Shown here in pieces: positions 26,987 through 36,020 of a DNA stretch of 64,000 nucleotides. Position 1 is the stretch's first letter, and every line of letters begins with the position of its first letter. The position numbers and the translations under genes were made by a program. This DNA is from CBDCYS01 sp965226185 (GTDB taxonomy: Bacteria; Acidobacteriota; Terriglobia; Bryobacterales; UBA6623), in assembly GCA_965226185.1 (NCBI GenBank), contig CBDDCT010000005.1, positions 310,001-374,000 of the forward strand, in the 5' to 3' direction. The notes beneath the pieces were generated by a model. That model saw only the letters and a program-made list of their open reading frames with translations, did no database searches and was not told the origin of the DNA.

Positions 26987-27476
26987 CCGGGCCTTGTTAG
27001 GTCTCCTCACCGCCGCGCTTCTGCTCGGCGGCCTGGCGGCCCGCGGAGAGCTTCGCGAGTGGGTCCGCTTCGTCGAGGCCGACAGTGACCTGAGGCAAGT
27101 TTTCTTCAAGACGGTATCGCTGCCTTCCGGTGACGTCCTGACGCCCCGCCCCGCCCGCGAGACCGTCGAGGCGCTGGGCAGGTTGATCCGAACAACGCCC
27201 GCCGAGGCGGACCTCTACGCCCTGCGCGCCCGCGAGGCCGAACGACAGCTTGAGTTTGAGGCAGCCGAGACAGACTGGAAAAAATTCACGGAGCTGAGCC
27301 AAGACCCCGCCGAAGGGCAATTGGCCCTGGCCGATTTCTACCAGCGGCGCCTGAGGCCGCAAGACGAGGTCGCGGCATTGCTCGCCGTGGGGCGCTCTCC
27401 GACTCTGCCAAAGAGCGATTCTTTCCCGCCCGGCAACAGCGCTCCTGGCGCGTCTTCGAGCGCAGTCTTGCCGTGA
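26970..27476 (+). CDS. N-terminal part of the giant TPR protein, ended by an apparent frameshift
   Basis: 168 codons as read, TTG start inside the end of the VIT-vWA gene. Signal peptide or anchor ALLGLLTAALLLGGLAARG, then TPR-like helices (EADLYALRAREAERQLEFEA, LALADFYQRRLRPQDEVAAL). The last ~30 residues (after LLAVGRS) are low-complexity Pro/Ser text unlike the rest. At the same place the frame of the following gene reads helical, TPR-like residues (ALSDSAKERFFPARQQRSW) upstream of its nominal start. Adding one G to GGGG at 27389-27392 would fuse the two into one ~2126-residue exported protein. As it stands, the next gene would lack a signal sequence. This is an assembly error, a phase-variable tract or a true mutation. 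Confidence 0.7.
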   Translation: MKWFRSRALLGLLTAALLLGGLAARGELREWVRFVEADSDLRQVFFKTVSLPSGDVLTPRPARETVEALGRLIRTTPAEADLYALRAREAERQLEFEAAETDWKKFTELSQDPAEGQLALADFYQRRLRPQDEVAALLAVGRSPTLPKSDSFPPGNSAPGASSSAVLP

Positions 27477-30400
27477 TCGAGGCGCAGGCGCTGCCGGGAG
27501 AAACCACGGCGCTTCAATACAGCGCCTGGCTGCGGCGTTACCCAGAACAGCAAGTGCTCTACTCGCGTTTTCTCGACGTGCTTGTCGGGCAGAATCGCAT
27601 CGGCGACGCCGAAGATCTGATCGATCGCTACGCCAATGTATTTCCAACCGACCCGCTTTTCGCCGTGCAGGCGCGCGCGAAATTGGCCGAACTCGCCTCC
27701 GGCGAAGACGCCCTGGCGGTCTACGACGAAGCGTTCCAACCGTTGTGGCCCCAGGGGATGATCAGCGAGTACTTTGGGCTGGTCGCCAAAACCCGGCAGC
27801 TCCGCGGTTTCCTTGACCGCGCGAAAGCAACCTTGTCGTCCAACCCCGAAGATCTCAAAGCAACGGCCTGGATCTATCACTACTATCAGCGCCAGCGAAA
27901 CAGCGCGGCCGCGAATGCCGCCCTGTCGAGCTTCCGGCGGAACAAGGAAAATCGCGGCCTGCGATGGCAAGCCGATGAGCTGCTGACCCTCGCCAAGCTT
28001 TCTCAGCGTGCGAACAACTATAACGAAGCGGCGCGCTACCACTACGCGCTCTACAGCCTGCCGACCGCGACGCCGGAGGACGCCGAGCAGGCTCTTGCCG
28101 GTCTGATCGACCTGCTGTTGACGGCTCCGGAGCAACCCATCGAGTTTGGGTCCGGCGATCTTTCCCTCTACCGCGACATCGCCACGATGGACGACCACCC
28201 CGGCTTCCTCAACGGAGTCTTGTCACTGCTGTTCAACTCCGAGCGCCCACGCCAGGAATTCGCGCGGCAGGAGCGAACCTCGGTCGCTTACTTCCACCGC
28301 GCGCGCGCCTCGGAACTGCTCGACCTATTTCACAGCCGCTTCTCCTACTCGCAACTTCGGCCGGCTTTGCAGGTGAAGCTGATCGCAGCCTACAACACCT
28401 ATGGGGAAGGCGACGGGGTGATCCGCGCGGCCAAGGCTTTCTTGGAAGAGTTCACGGAATCGCGACAGCGAAGCCGCGTCGCGCTGCTGATGGCCGACGC
28501 CTACGCCCGCCAGGAGCAGGTGAATCTTGAGTTCGCGGCTTACGATTCCCTGTTGCGGGAGTTGGCCGGGCAAGCCGATAGCGTTCCCATCGGAACTCCG
28601 GAATTGACAGGCGCACTGCGGAGTTCGCCGCCAGGCATGACGGCCGCCGCTCGCGGGGCGTGGCTGAGAAATCAAGCGCGCTACCGGCGCGGCCGCGGAA
28701 CCACCCCGGCCCGGTCGCCTGAGTACGCGCGGGTCCTGAGCCGCTATATCGCCCGGCTGGTTTCGTTGCGCCGCGGAAGTGACGCCCTCGCCCTCTACGA
28801 TCAAGCCGCCCCCTACTGGAATCGCATGGCCGAGGTCGAGCCGGGCAAGCCGGAAGGTTACCTCGAAGCGGCAACCGTGTTCTGGGATTACTACCAGTTT
28901 GACGACGCTCTGCGGCTGCTCGATCTGGGCCGAAACAAACTCGGGAATCCCGCGCTATTCGCCTACGAGGTCGGTGCAATCCACGAGAACCAGCGCGACT
29001 ACGAAGCCGCGATTGATGAGTATGTCCGCGGCTCTCTGGCTCCCCAAGGCGACGCCGGTGCCCGGCGCAGGCTGTTGAGGATTGCCCGCCGCGCCGCTCA
29101 TCGCGACCGAATTGATCAAGCGACGGCCGCGCTGGTGAGTGGAGCGACGCCGGAGGCGGCCGCCCTAGCGTTGCGTGTTGGGGTGCTGGACGTCCTGCGG
29201 CGCCACGACGACTTGGCGGCGCTGCTGACGCGGCTTGCCGCTCAAACCACTTCGCTGGAGCTGCTCGACCAAGTCAGCACACTGGCGGTGAATCACCGGG
29301 TAGAAGATGTTCGAGTCAAAGTCGTCCAGAAGCAGATTGAGTTGACCAGCGATCCAGTGGAGAAGATGCGCTTGCGGCTGGCCTTGATGAGGCTCTACGA
29401 GGGACAAAACGACCTGGACTCGGCCCGCGGTGTCATCGACGCACTCCATGCCGAGCAGCCCAAAATTCTCGGGGTGATTCGCGGAGCCGTGGACTTCCAT
29501 TGGCGCGCGAAAAACTATGACCGCGGCCTCGAAGTACTGCTGGAAGCCGCCGCCGCGTCCTACCCCGATTTGCAAACGAAGTTCCGCTTCGAGGCAGTGC
29601 GCAAGGCGACCGGCATCGAGCGATACGAGTTTGCCCGCGAACATCTGCGGCCGCTGCTTGAGCAGAAACCGTTCGACGCCCAATACCTGGCGGCGATGGC
29701 CGTCACCTACGGCAGCGAAGGGCGTTATGACGCCTTGCGCGATTTCTACGTCCAGAAAATCGAAGCCTTGCTGGAAGCCGATCTCCCCGCCGAGGCAAAG
29801 AAAGCACGGATCGCCGCTTTACGTCGCGGTGTCATCCCCGCCCTCACCGAGCTTGGCGACTTTTCAGCCGCCGTGGACCAATACATCGAGATCATCAACC
29901 GCTACCCGGACGACGAGCAGCTCATCCAGGAGGCGGCGCTCTACGCCGGCCCCCGCGGCCGCCGCCGGCAGTTGGTGGACTACTACGTCCGCACGACAGC
30001 AGAGTCGCCGAAGGACTTCCGTTACCACCGCGTGCTGGCGCGGGTGCAAACTCACTTCGAAAACTACGACGCGGCGATTCGCGCGTTCACAAGGGCAGCG
30101 GAGGTGCGTCCCGACGACACCGGAGTGCTTGCATCCCGGGCGGCGCTCGAAGAGCGGTTGATGCGCTTTGACGATGCGCTGCGCGGTTACCAGCGGCTCT
30201 ACGAACTCACCTACGAAAACCCGCGATGGATGGAGAAGATTGCTGAGATCCAGGTGCGTCAGGGGCGATCCGGCGATGCGGTTGCGTCACTTGAGAAAGC
30301 GCTGATCGAAGGGCGCCCGGAGCGGCCGGAGAACTACTTTGCCGTGGCCCGCCGCTTGGAAGAGTGGAACCTGTCCGCACAAGCCGTCCCTTTCGCCGGC

Positions 30401-33349
30401 ACGGGCGTGAAGCTGGCGGGCGCTTATCTCTATCGTGAATCAGCCTATGTCCAGGGCACCCGGCTTTACGCCCGGCTGATGACGAGGGCGCGGCGCCACG
30501 AGGAAGCCTACGAGCACCTTCAGGAAGAATGGGAACACTCGGGCCGGAATAGCTGGAGAAGCCGCTTCGTGTCAGCGATCGGGGAGATAGGCGGGACAGT
30601 GGATCGTTACTACACGCCGGAAGAACAATCCACTTTTGCGGCTTTCTTGCTGCACGCGAAATCTGAACTCAACGCCAATGAATTTGAGGCAGTCTTGATC
30701 CCGCTGGCCCAGTCGGCGGGCTTGGCGGGCTTGGAAGTTCAGTGGCGGCACGAGCGTATGCTGGCCAACCCCGGCCGCGGCCAGGCAAGCGTACATGAAC
30801 GCAGGCTCATCGAGCTGCAACAGAAGCGTCTGAAACACGACGAACTGGGGAATCAGCTAGAGGCCTATTGGAATGTCTACCCCCGCAATAGCAGCCGGGC
30901 CTACCTCCTCGATCGTGCCGCCGAAGCATATCAAGCAGCGGGCAACGAAGACGACGAGTTCCGAGTCAGGCAGCGGCGGGGCGCCAACTCCGAACGCTAT
31001 CTGGAACTGCTGTTGAAACGCCAGCCGGACCGCCTGATCGCCCTTGCCGCTTCGGGAGGCGGATCGCGCGTCGATAACCGAGCGGCCAACTACGCCGTCG
31101 CCAGGGGCGGCGTTGATCTCGCCTTGCGAGCCGTCGCCGCGCGCGGCCGCCGGCTGCCGCCTGTGTGGACCAAGGCCTACCGGGGACTGGTCGGGTTGCA
31201 TTACTCCCGCCTCGCTCCCGAAATCGATGACGCCTTTGCCGAGATTCTCGACAGCGGAGCCATCAGCCAGCGAATCGGCCAGCCGCTGGATCGAGACCAA
31301 GAACTTGCCGGGGACTTGTGGTACTACTACGGCGCGCGTTACGGCGAGTACCTGCTGTTGGACGGCCGCCCCGAGGCGGAAGACTATTTGCCGTCCTTGC
31401 TCGAAGGCGCATCAGCGCGGGTATCGGCCTATTCCGATCTCGCGAACTACTACCGAGAAGAAGGCGCTTACGACGATGCTTTGGCCGACTACCGACACGT
31501 GCTGGAGTTACAGCCGGGAAACGTCGAGGCCCATCATTCCATCGCCGGTGTTCTTTGGAGTCAGGGCAAGCGTGATGAGGCGATCGCTGAATGGACAACA
31601 GCGCTAGAAGCTTATACGGACCAGGTGCAGCTCGGCCGATTGGCCCCGACCTTTTGGGATGCGGTTCCCGCAATCATCGAGACCATTGGACAACACGACT
31701 TAATGCCGTCGTTGGAAGAATCAGTCATCAAGCTTCTTCGTGCATATGTGAGCCGAAACGGTAGCTATCGCGTGTCCCCGCTGCTTCAAGCATTTGTCGA
31801 GAGTTCACCCAACCGGCAAGCGGCGCTCGGGAGCGTCCTTGAGTTCGAGAGCGAGGCCAATGACCGCGTCGGCTACCTGGAAGTGCTGGCAAACGCCGCG
31901 TGGGTTCCCGCGGATCAACTCGAAACCGTGCTCGCGCGGGTGGTCGAAGCAGCCCAACAGCATGCTTCGCGTGCCCAAGGGCAGGCGATCTTCGTTGCCC
32001 GGCAAGCCGTCGACAAATGGCGCGTTCGGTGGATTGAGCACCTGATCGAGACCCAGCAGACCGCCAAGGCTGGGGAAGCGATGGAGATCCTGCTCGAAGA
32101 CTTGGCGCCTTCCCTTCGCCTGGCACACGCTCCGCTGACGATCCGTGTCGCGGCAGGGAACGGCGTCCTGGAAGAACTGCTTTCCCGCTATCGGCGGCAG
32201 CCGCGCGAGGCGCCCGCGTTACAGCATCTGCAAACGGCAGCGAAGGAACTGCGCGACAACGGCGACCCAGACTCCGCGCGGCGATTGCTCGACTTCGCCT
32301 ACTCCCGGCAACTCGAACGTCGTGATCTAAGCGCCGCCAACTTCCTCGGCCTAGCCGAGCTGCGCTTCGAGCAGGAACGCGCCGAGGACGCGCTGGCTCT
32401 GTTGCGCCGCCTGACTCTCGTATCCGGCGAACCGTTTGAGCAGTTCGTTCCCGTTGCTGCGTTGCTCGCGAAGGCGGGCCGGCACAGCGACGCAGCCGAA
32501 TTCCTCAGCGAGCGCGTCGAGACCGTTCCCTGGGATGTACCCGCCCGGCTGAAGCTTGCCGAAGCCCGCATCGCTTCCGATGAGACTCCGGAAGCCTCCG
32601 CGCGGGCGCTGACCGAGACCGCCTCTTCGAACGGGGCCGAATACGAATCACGAGTCGCTGCCGCCAAGCTGCTGCGGCGCATCGGAGCCAATCCGCGTGA
32701 TCTTGGATCCGAGGAACTGGATGTACTGGCGTCCGATGTTGCGCCAGCCTCTCAGGCTTTCCGGGACTATCACAGTCGCCTCGCTGCTTCGGAGCGCGAG
32801 GCGTCAGCCCGGAACACCGACTCCCAGTTGCAACTCTTGCGCGACGCCCTGGCGATTCGCCCGGAGGCGATAAAGCCAAGAGTGGCCGCCTTCCGTGCCG
32901 CGCGGCAGATGGCTGACCACACGCTCGCACTCGCCGCGCTGATGCCGTTGATCAATCAAACCGGCTTGGGACAACAGTTATTCAAGCAGGATTCCGTTTT
33001 TAGCGAAACGCGAAATCAAGACAAGCTGCAGCCCTGGATGGCGGACCAGTTCCTTTCCCGAAACGGACTCGACAATCGCGAACGAGCGACGATCGCTCGA
33101 GAGCTGGGCGACTCGGCTGAAATCCTCGGCCGCCTCGATGCCGCCTCGCTTCACTTCCAACTGGCTCTGAAAATGGATTTGCCGCCCGATGCCAGGCAAG
33201 AAGTGACCGAAGCGCTCGAGCGAGTCGAGGCGGAACGCAGCCTGCGCATGGACAACGCCAAGCGGCGGCCCGTGGTCACCAAGAACCTGGAGCAGGACCG
33301 GGCCGTGCGTCCCAGGCTTAGCACGGTTGCCGGAGGAGGCTCACGATGA
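27473..33349 (+). CDS. Giant tetratricopeptide-repeat protein
   Basis: 1958 residues, almost entirely TPR or TPR-like helical pairs. Examples are RYHRVLARVQTHFENYDAAI, AAEVRPDDTGVLASRAALEE, ADYRHVLELQPGNVEAHHSI and GVLWSQGKRDEAIAEW. No enzyme motif was found. The nominal GTG start overlaps the preceding stop, but protein-like sequence extends upstream in frame to about 27390, so it is probably the C-terminal bulk of one protein starting at 26970. It overlaps the next gene (ATGA). A helical solenoid of this size next to vWA, propeller and peptidoglycan genes suggests a scaffold for an envelope complex. Confidence 0.88.
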   Translation: MIEAQALPGETTALQYSAWLRRYPEQQVLYSRFLDVLVGQNRIGDAEDLIDRYANVFPTDPLFAVQARAKLAELASGEDALAVYDEAFQPLWPQGMISEYFGLVAKTRQLRGFLDRAKATLSSNPEDLKATAWIYHYYQRQRNSAAANAALSSFRRNKENRGLRWQADELLTLAKLSQRANNYNEAARYHYALYSLPTATPEDAEQALAGLIDLLLTAPEQPIEFGSGDLSLYRDIATMDDHPGFLNGVLSLLFNSERPRQEFARQERTSVAYFHRARASELLDLFHSRFSYSQLRPALQVKLIAAYNTYGEGDGVIRAAKAFLEEFTESRQRSRVALLMADAYARQEQVNLEFAAYDSLLRELAGQADSVPIGTPELTGALRSSPPGMTAAARGAWLRNQARYRRGRGTTPARSPEYARVLSRYIARLVSLRRGSDALALYDQAAPYWNRMAEVEPGKPEGYLEAATVFWDYYQFDDALRLLDLGRNKLGNPALFAYEVGAIHENQRDYEAAIDEYVRGSLAPQGDAGARRRLLRIARRAAHRDRIDQATAALVSGATPEAAALALRVGVLDVLRRHDDLAALLTRLAAQTTSLELLDQVSTLAVNHRVEDVRVKVVQKQIELTSDPVEKMRLRLALMRLYEGQNDLDSARGVIDALHAEQPKILGVIRGAVDFHWRAKNYDRGLEVLLEAAAASYPDLQTKFRFEAVRKATGIERYEFAREHLRPLLEQKPFDAQYLAAMAVTYGSEGRYDALRDFYVQKIEALLEADLPAEAKKARIAALRRGVIPALTELGDFSAAVDQYIEIINRYPDDEQLIQEAALYAGPRGRRRQLVDYYVRTTAESPKDFRYHRVLARVQTHFENYDAAIRAFTRAAEVRPDDTGVLASRAALEERLMRFDDALRGYQRLYELTYENPRWMEKIAEIQVRQGRSGDAVASLEKALIEGRPERPENYFAVARRLEEWNLSAQAVPFAGTGVKLAGAYLYRESAYVQGTRLYARLMTRARRHEEAYEHLQEEWEHSGRNSWRSRFVSAIGEIGGTVDRYYTPEEQSTFAAFLLHAKSELNANEFEAVLIPLAQSAGLAGLEVQWRHERMLANPGRGQASVHERRLIELQQKRLKHDELGNQLEAYWNVYPRNSSRAYLLDRAAEAYQAAGNEDDEFRVRQRRGANSERYLELLLKRQPDRLIALAASGGGSRVDNRAANYAVARGGVDLALRAVAARGRRLPPVWTKAYRGLVGLHYSRLAPEIDDAFAEILDSGAISQRIGQPLDRDQELAGDLWYYYGARYGEYLLLDGRPEAEDYLPSLLEGASARVSAYSDLANYYREEGAYDDALADYRHVLELQPGNVEAHHSIAGVLWSQGKRDEAIAEWTTALEAYTDQVQLGRLAPTFWDAVPAIIETIGQHDLMPSLEESVIKLLRAYVSRNGSYRVSPLLQAFVESSPNRQAALGSVLEFESEANDRVGYLEVLANAAWVPADQLETVLARVVEAAQQHASRAQGQAIFVARQAVDKWRVRWIEHLIETQQTAKAGEAMEILLEDLAPSLRLAHAPLTIRVAAGNGVLEELLSRYRRQPREAPALQHLQTAAKELRDNGDPDSARRLLDFAYSRQLERRDLSAANFLGLAELRFEQERAEDALALLRRLTLVSGEPFEQFVPVAALLAKAGRHSDAAEFLSERVETVPWDVPARLKLAEARIASDETPEASARALTETASSNGAEYESRVAAAKLLRRIGANPRDLGSEELDVLASDVAPASQAFRDYHSRLAASEREASARNTDSQLQLLRDALAIRPEAIKPRVAAFRAARQMADHTLALAALMPLINQTGLGQQLFKQDSVFSETRNQDKLQPWMADQFLSRNGLDNRERATIARELGDSAEILGRLDAASLHFQLALKMDLPPDARQEVTEALERVEAERSLRMDNAKRRPVVTKNLEQDRAVRPRLSTVAGGGSR

Positions 33350-35061
33350 AAACCGGGCTCGGTTTCGCTGGCGGACTGCTCGTGCTTGCGCTTGCCGCCT
33401 CGGCGCTGATGCAGGTCCCCGCCGGCGCCCCGTCCCTGGCGCGGTTCGTGCCCTCCGGGCCGTTGCTCGTGCTCGAAGCTCGCGACTTCTCTAAACTGCT
33501 GGCCGACTGGAACGGCTCGCCGGAGAAGGTGCGGTGGCTTGGAAGCGCCAACTATCAAGTCTTTTCGCGCTCAAAGCTTTTCCTGCGGCTGCAAGCAGCC
33601 CACAAAGAGTTCACCGCCGCCGCCGGCTTCCCGCCGGACATGTCCCTGGTCGAATCGATCGCCGGCGCTGAATCTGTTTTGGCGCTTTATGACGTCGGCA
33701 AGATCGAGTTTCTCTACATCACCGAGCTTCCCTCAGCCCGCCGGCTGCAAAGCATTCTGTGGCGGACGCGCGCTAACTTCGAGCCGCGAAACGTGGCGGA
33801 CTCTCCTTACTACGTGCGGGTGGAGTCGACGTCGGGACGCATCATCGCCTTCGCGGTGACCGACGACTATCTGCTCCTGGCTACCAGCGAAGACGCGCTG
33901 GCCGACGCGCTGAAGCTCCTTGCGGGCGAAAGCGGAACCCCGGTAACTGGGCAGCCATGGTACGCCGACGGCGTCCAAGCAGCGGGACAGCCCGGCGAGC
34001 CGCGCATGGTGCTCGACATGGGCTCGATCGTTCGCAGCTCCCACTTTCGCTCCTACTGGATTCAACAGAACGTCTCCGAGCTGCGGCAATACCGCGCGGC
34101 GGTCTCCGACCTCCATCGGAGTGCGGGCGAAATCCGCGAGAGGCGCGTTTTTCTGCGTCCGGCGGCGACGGACGGCGCTGAACCGCGGCCCGAACAATCA
34201 AGTCTGGTCGCTGAGTTGACCCGGCTTGTCCCCGATGACTCGGGCCTCTACCGCGTCTGGAGTGCGCCGAAACTCCAAGACACGATCACGTTGATCGAGC
34301 GCAAGATCCTGGCCCGCCGTACGGGACGCCCACCGCCCCCGACCGTTGCTCCGGCGACCGTCCTCAGCGGCGGCCGAGTAGGCAGCGAAGCCGCGCTCGA
34401 GACGCGCATAGACGAACCGCCGCCGGCCCCGCTGCAAGGTGGCTTTGCCCGAGAGCCGCTGAGAGTCATCTTGGAGCGCGCCGGGCTCAAGGCGGTTCTG
34501 CATGCGCAATCGAGCCGGGCGCTTTCCGATAGCGTCTTTTTCGGAGACGAGTCGCTGATCGTCCTGCTAGCTGATTCGGACTGGAACCTGGAGCAGGCGC
34601 GTAACGCGCTGGCCGACTCGGTCCGCGGACTTTGGACAGCCTCCAGACTCGGCGCTCAGTGGACCGGCCGCAACCAAAACGGCGAAACCTACTCCGAACT
34701 GAACGGTTTGACGCCGTTGCTGGCCGCCGCCCGAGGCCAGTACCTGTTCGTGGCCAATGCGGCCGAGCCGCTGCTGGCCGCCCTTGGCCGAATGACGGCC
34801 CCGGCCGGCGGCCCAGCTTCCGGATATGCCGCGGCGTTTCGGCACGCCCGCGAGAGTGGCAGCTACGGCCGATTCATGGGGCAGCTCGACAGTCTCCAGA
34901 TCCAGCGCTACGGCTTGTTACGGAATCGGACGCCAGCGTTTTTCTCGGAGAATGTCGGCAGCTTGAGTACAACACTCGCACGCGTCAAAGAGGTTTCGCT
35001 GCGCACCGAGGACCGCGGAAGCACCGTGCTGCAAACCGTCACCTACGAGCTGAACCAATGA
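33346..35061 (+). CDS. Exported protein of unknown function (DUF3352-like)
   Basis: 571 residues, ATG overlapping the TPR stop. Signal peptide LGFAGGLLVLALAASALMQV. The body has two similar halves built from alternating strand and helix; phrases such as FVPSGPLLVLEARDFSKLL, YYVRVESTSGRIIAFAVTDD and LLLATSEDALADALKLL recall DUF3352-type secreted proteins. That resemblance is by eye only. A Pro/Ala-rich linker near 325-345 divides it. No catalytic motif. Embedded in the overlap chain, it is surely co-expressed with the transpeptidase gene that follows (ATGA overlap). Confidence 0.65.
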   Translation: MKTGLGFAGGLLVLALAASALMQVPAGAPSLARFVPSGPLLVLEARDFSKLLADWNGSPEKVRWLGSANYQVFSRSKLFLRLQAAHKEFTAAAGFPPDMSLVESIAGAESVLALYDVGKIEFLYITELPSARRLQSILWRTRANFEPRNVADSPYYVRVESTSGRIIAFAVTDDYLLLATSEDALADALKLLAGESGTPVTGQPWYADGVQAAGQPGEPRMVLDMGSIVRSSHFRSYWIQQNVSELRQYRAAVSDLHRSAGEIRERRVFLRPAATDGAEPRPEQSSLVAELTRLVPDDSGLYRVWSAPKLQDTITLIERKILARRTGRPPPPTVAPATVLSGGRVGSEAALETRIDEPPPAPLQGGFAREPLRVILERAGLKAVLHAQSSRALSDSVFFGDESLIVLLADSDWNLEQARNALADSVRGLWTASRLGAQWTGRNQNGETYSELNGLTPLLAAARGQYLFVANAAEPLLAALGRMTAPAGGPASGYAAAFRHARESGSYGRFMGQLDSLQIQRYGLLRNRTPAFFSENVGSLSTTLARVKEVSLRTEDRGSTVLQTVTYELNQ

Positions 35062-35894
35062 AGATCAGCGTCATTTCGCTGGCCGCCCTGTTAACCCCAA
35101 TGGCTGCGGTGTCCCTGGCGCGCGCCGAACCGGCGGGCTCGCTGAACCCAGCAGATACGATCGATCCTTCCAGCATTTCTTACGTCATCGTAAGCACCGA
35201 AACAAGCGAAATCGTCGAGGCCAACTGGAAACGTTTGTACGAGCCGATTCCCCTGGGTTCTCTGGTCAAACCCTTCACCGGATTAGCCTATGCCGAAAGT
35301 CACTTCTTTCGCTATCCCGAGGTCCGGTGCCGGGGAGCCGAGGATGAATGCTGGCTCCCCAAGGGCCACGGGACGTTGGGAGTGGAGCCGGCGCTGGCTC
35401 AGTCATGCAATACGTATTTCCAATGGTTGGCCGACCGCGTGTTGTGGGCCGACATAGAGATGGTTGCACGGCGCTTCGGTTTGGCGGCACCTCCCATGGA
35501 TGCTCCGGCCAGCGCGTATATCGGCCTCGGCGCTGAATGGAAGCTGCCGCCGCTGGCGCTGCTGCGGGCTTATCAAGAACTGGTTCGCCGATCAGCCGAC
35601 CCCGGCATCGAGCCATTGGTTCAAGGACTGGCGTTGGCTTCTCGAAGCGGCACCGGCAGCGGTATCGGAAGGGCGCTTGATGGCGCACCCGCCCTCGTGA
35701 AGACAGGAACCTCGCCGTGCATCCATCCGCGCAACACAGGACACCGGACCTCGAACGGGGACGGCTATGTGATCGCTCTCTATCCCGCCGGAACGCCGCG
35801 TTACACCATGCTCGTTCAAGTCCACGGCGTGCCCGGCCGCGTCGCGGCGAATATCGGAGGAAAGATCCTGGCACGGGTCGTCCAAGGCCAATGA
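35058..35894 (+). CDS. Minimal penicillin-binding transpeptidase-like protein
   Basis: 278 residues from the ATG that overlaps the preceding stop; frames opening further upstream are only overlap with that gene. Signal peptide ISLAALLTPMAAVSLARA. All three penicillin-interacting motifs are present in order: SLVK (S68-K71), SCN (116-118) and KTGT (215-218). The protein is therefore an acyl-serine transferase of the PBP/class D beta-lactamase fold, at the lower size limit, with no dimerisation, glycosyltransferase or PASTA domain. Two Cys (91, 98) near the active site may pair. D,D-transpeptidase or carboxypeptidase activity in the periplasm is likely. The neighbouring SpoIID gene supports a peptidoglycan role. 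Confidence 0.85.
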   Translation: MKISVISLAALLTPMAAVSLARAEPAGSLNPADTIDPSSISYVIVSTETSEIVEANWKRLYEPIPLGSLVKPFTGLAYAESHFFRYPEVRCRGAEDECWLPKGHGTLGVEPALAQSCNTYFQWLADRVLWADIEMVARRFGLAAPPMDAPASAYIGLGAEWKLPPLALLRAYQELVRRSADPGIEPLVQGLALASRSGTGSGIGRALDGAPALVKTGTSPCIHPRNTGHRTSNGDGYVIALYPAGTPRYTMLVQVHGVPGRVAANIGGKILARVVQGQ

Positions 35895-36020
35895 AAATAT
35901 TTCGACGCCTGCATGGTCGAATCGTTGCCCATTGTGATAAGAAAATTGCAAACGACCGGACAGAGGCGTGGACGGAAGTCCACGCTTTGGAGCGTGCGGA
36001 AACCTGTCCATTCCAAAACA

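Noticed and set aside
34632..35057. N-terminal extension of the transpeptidase
   Set aside because: The extension overlaps the preceding gene and lacks protein character; the ATG at 35058 begins a signal peptide and makes the usual ATGA overlap.
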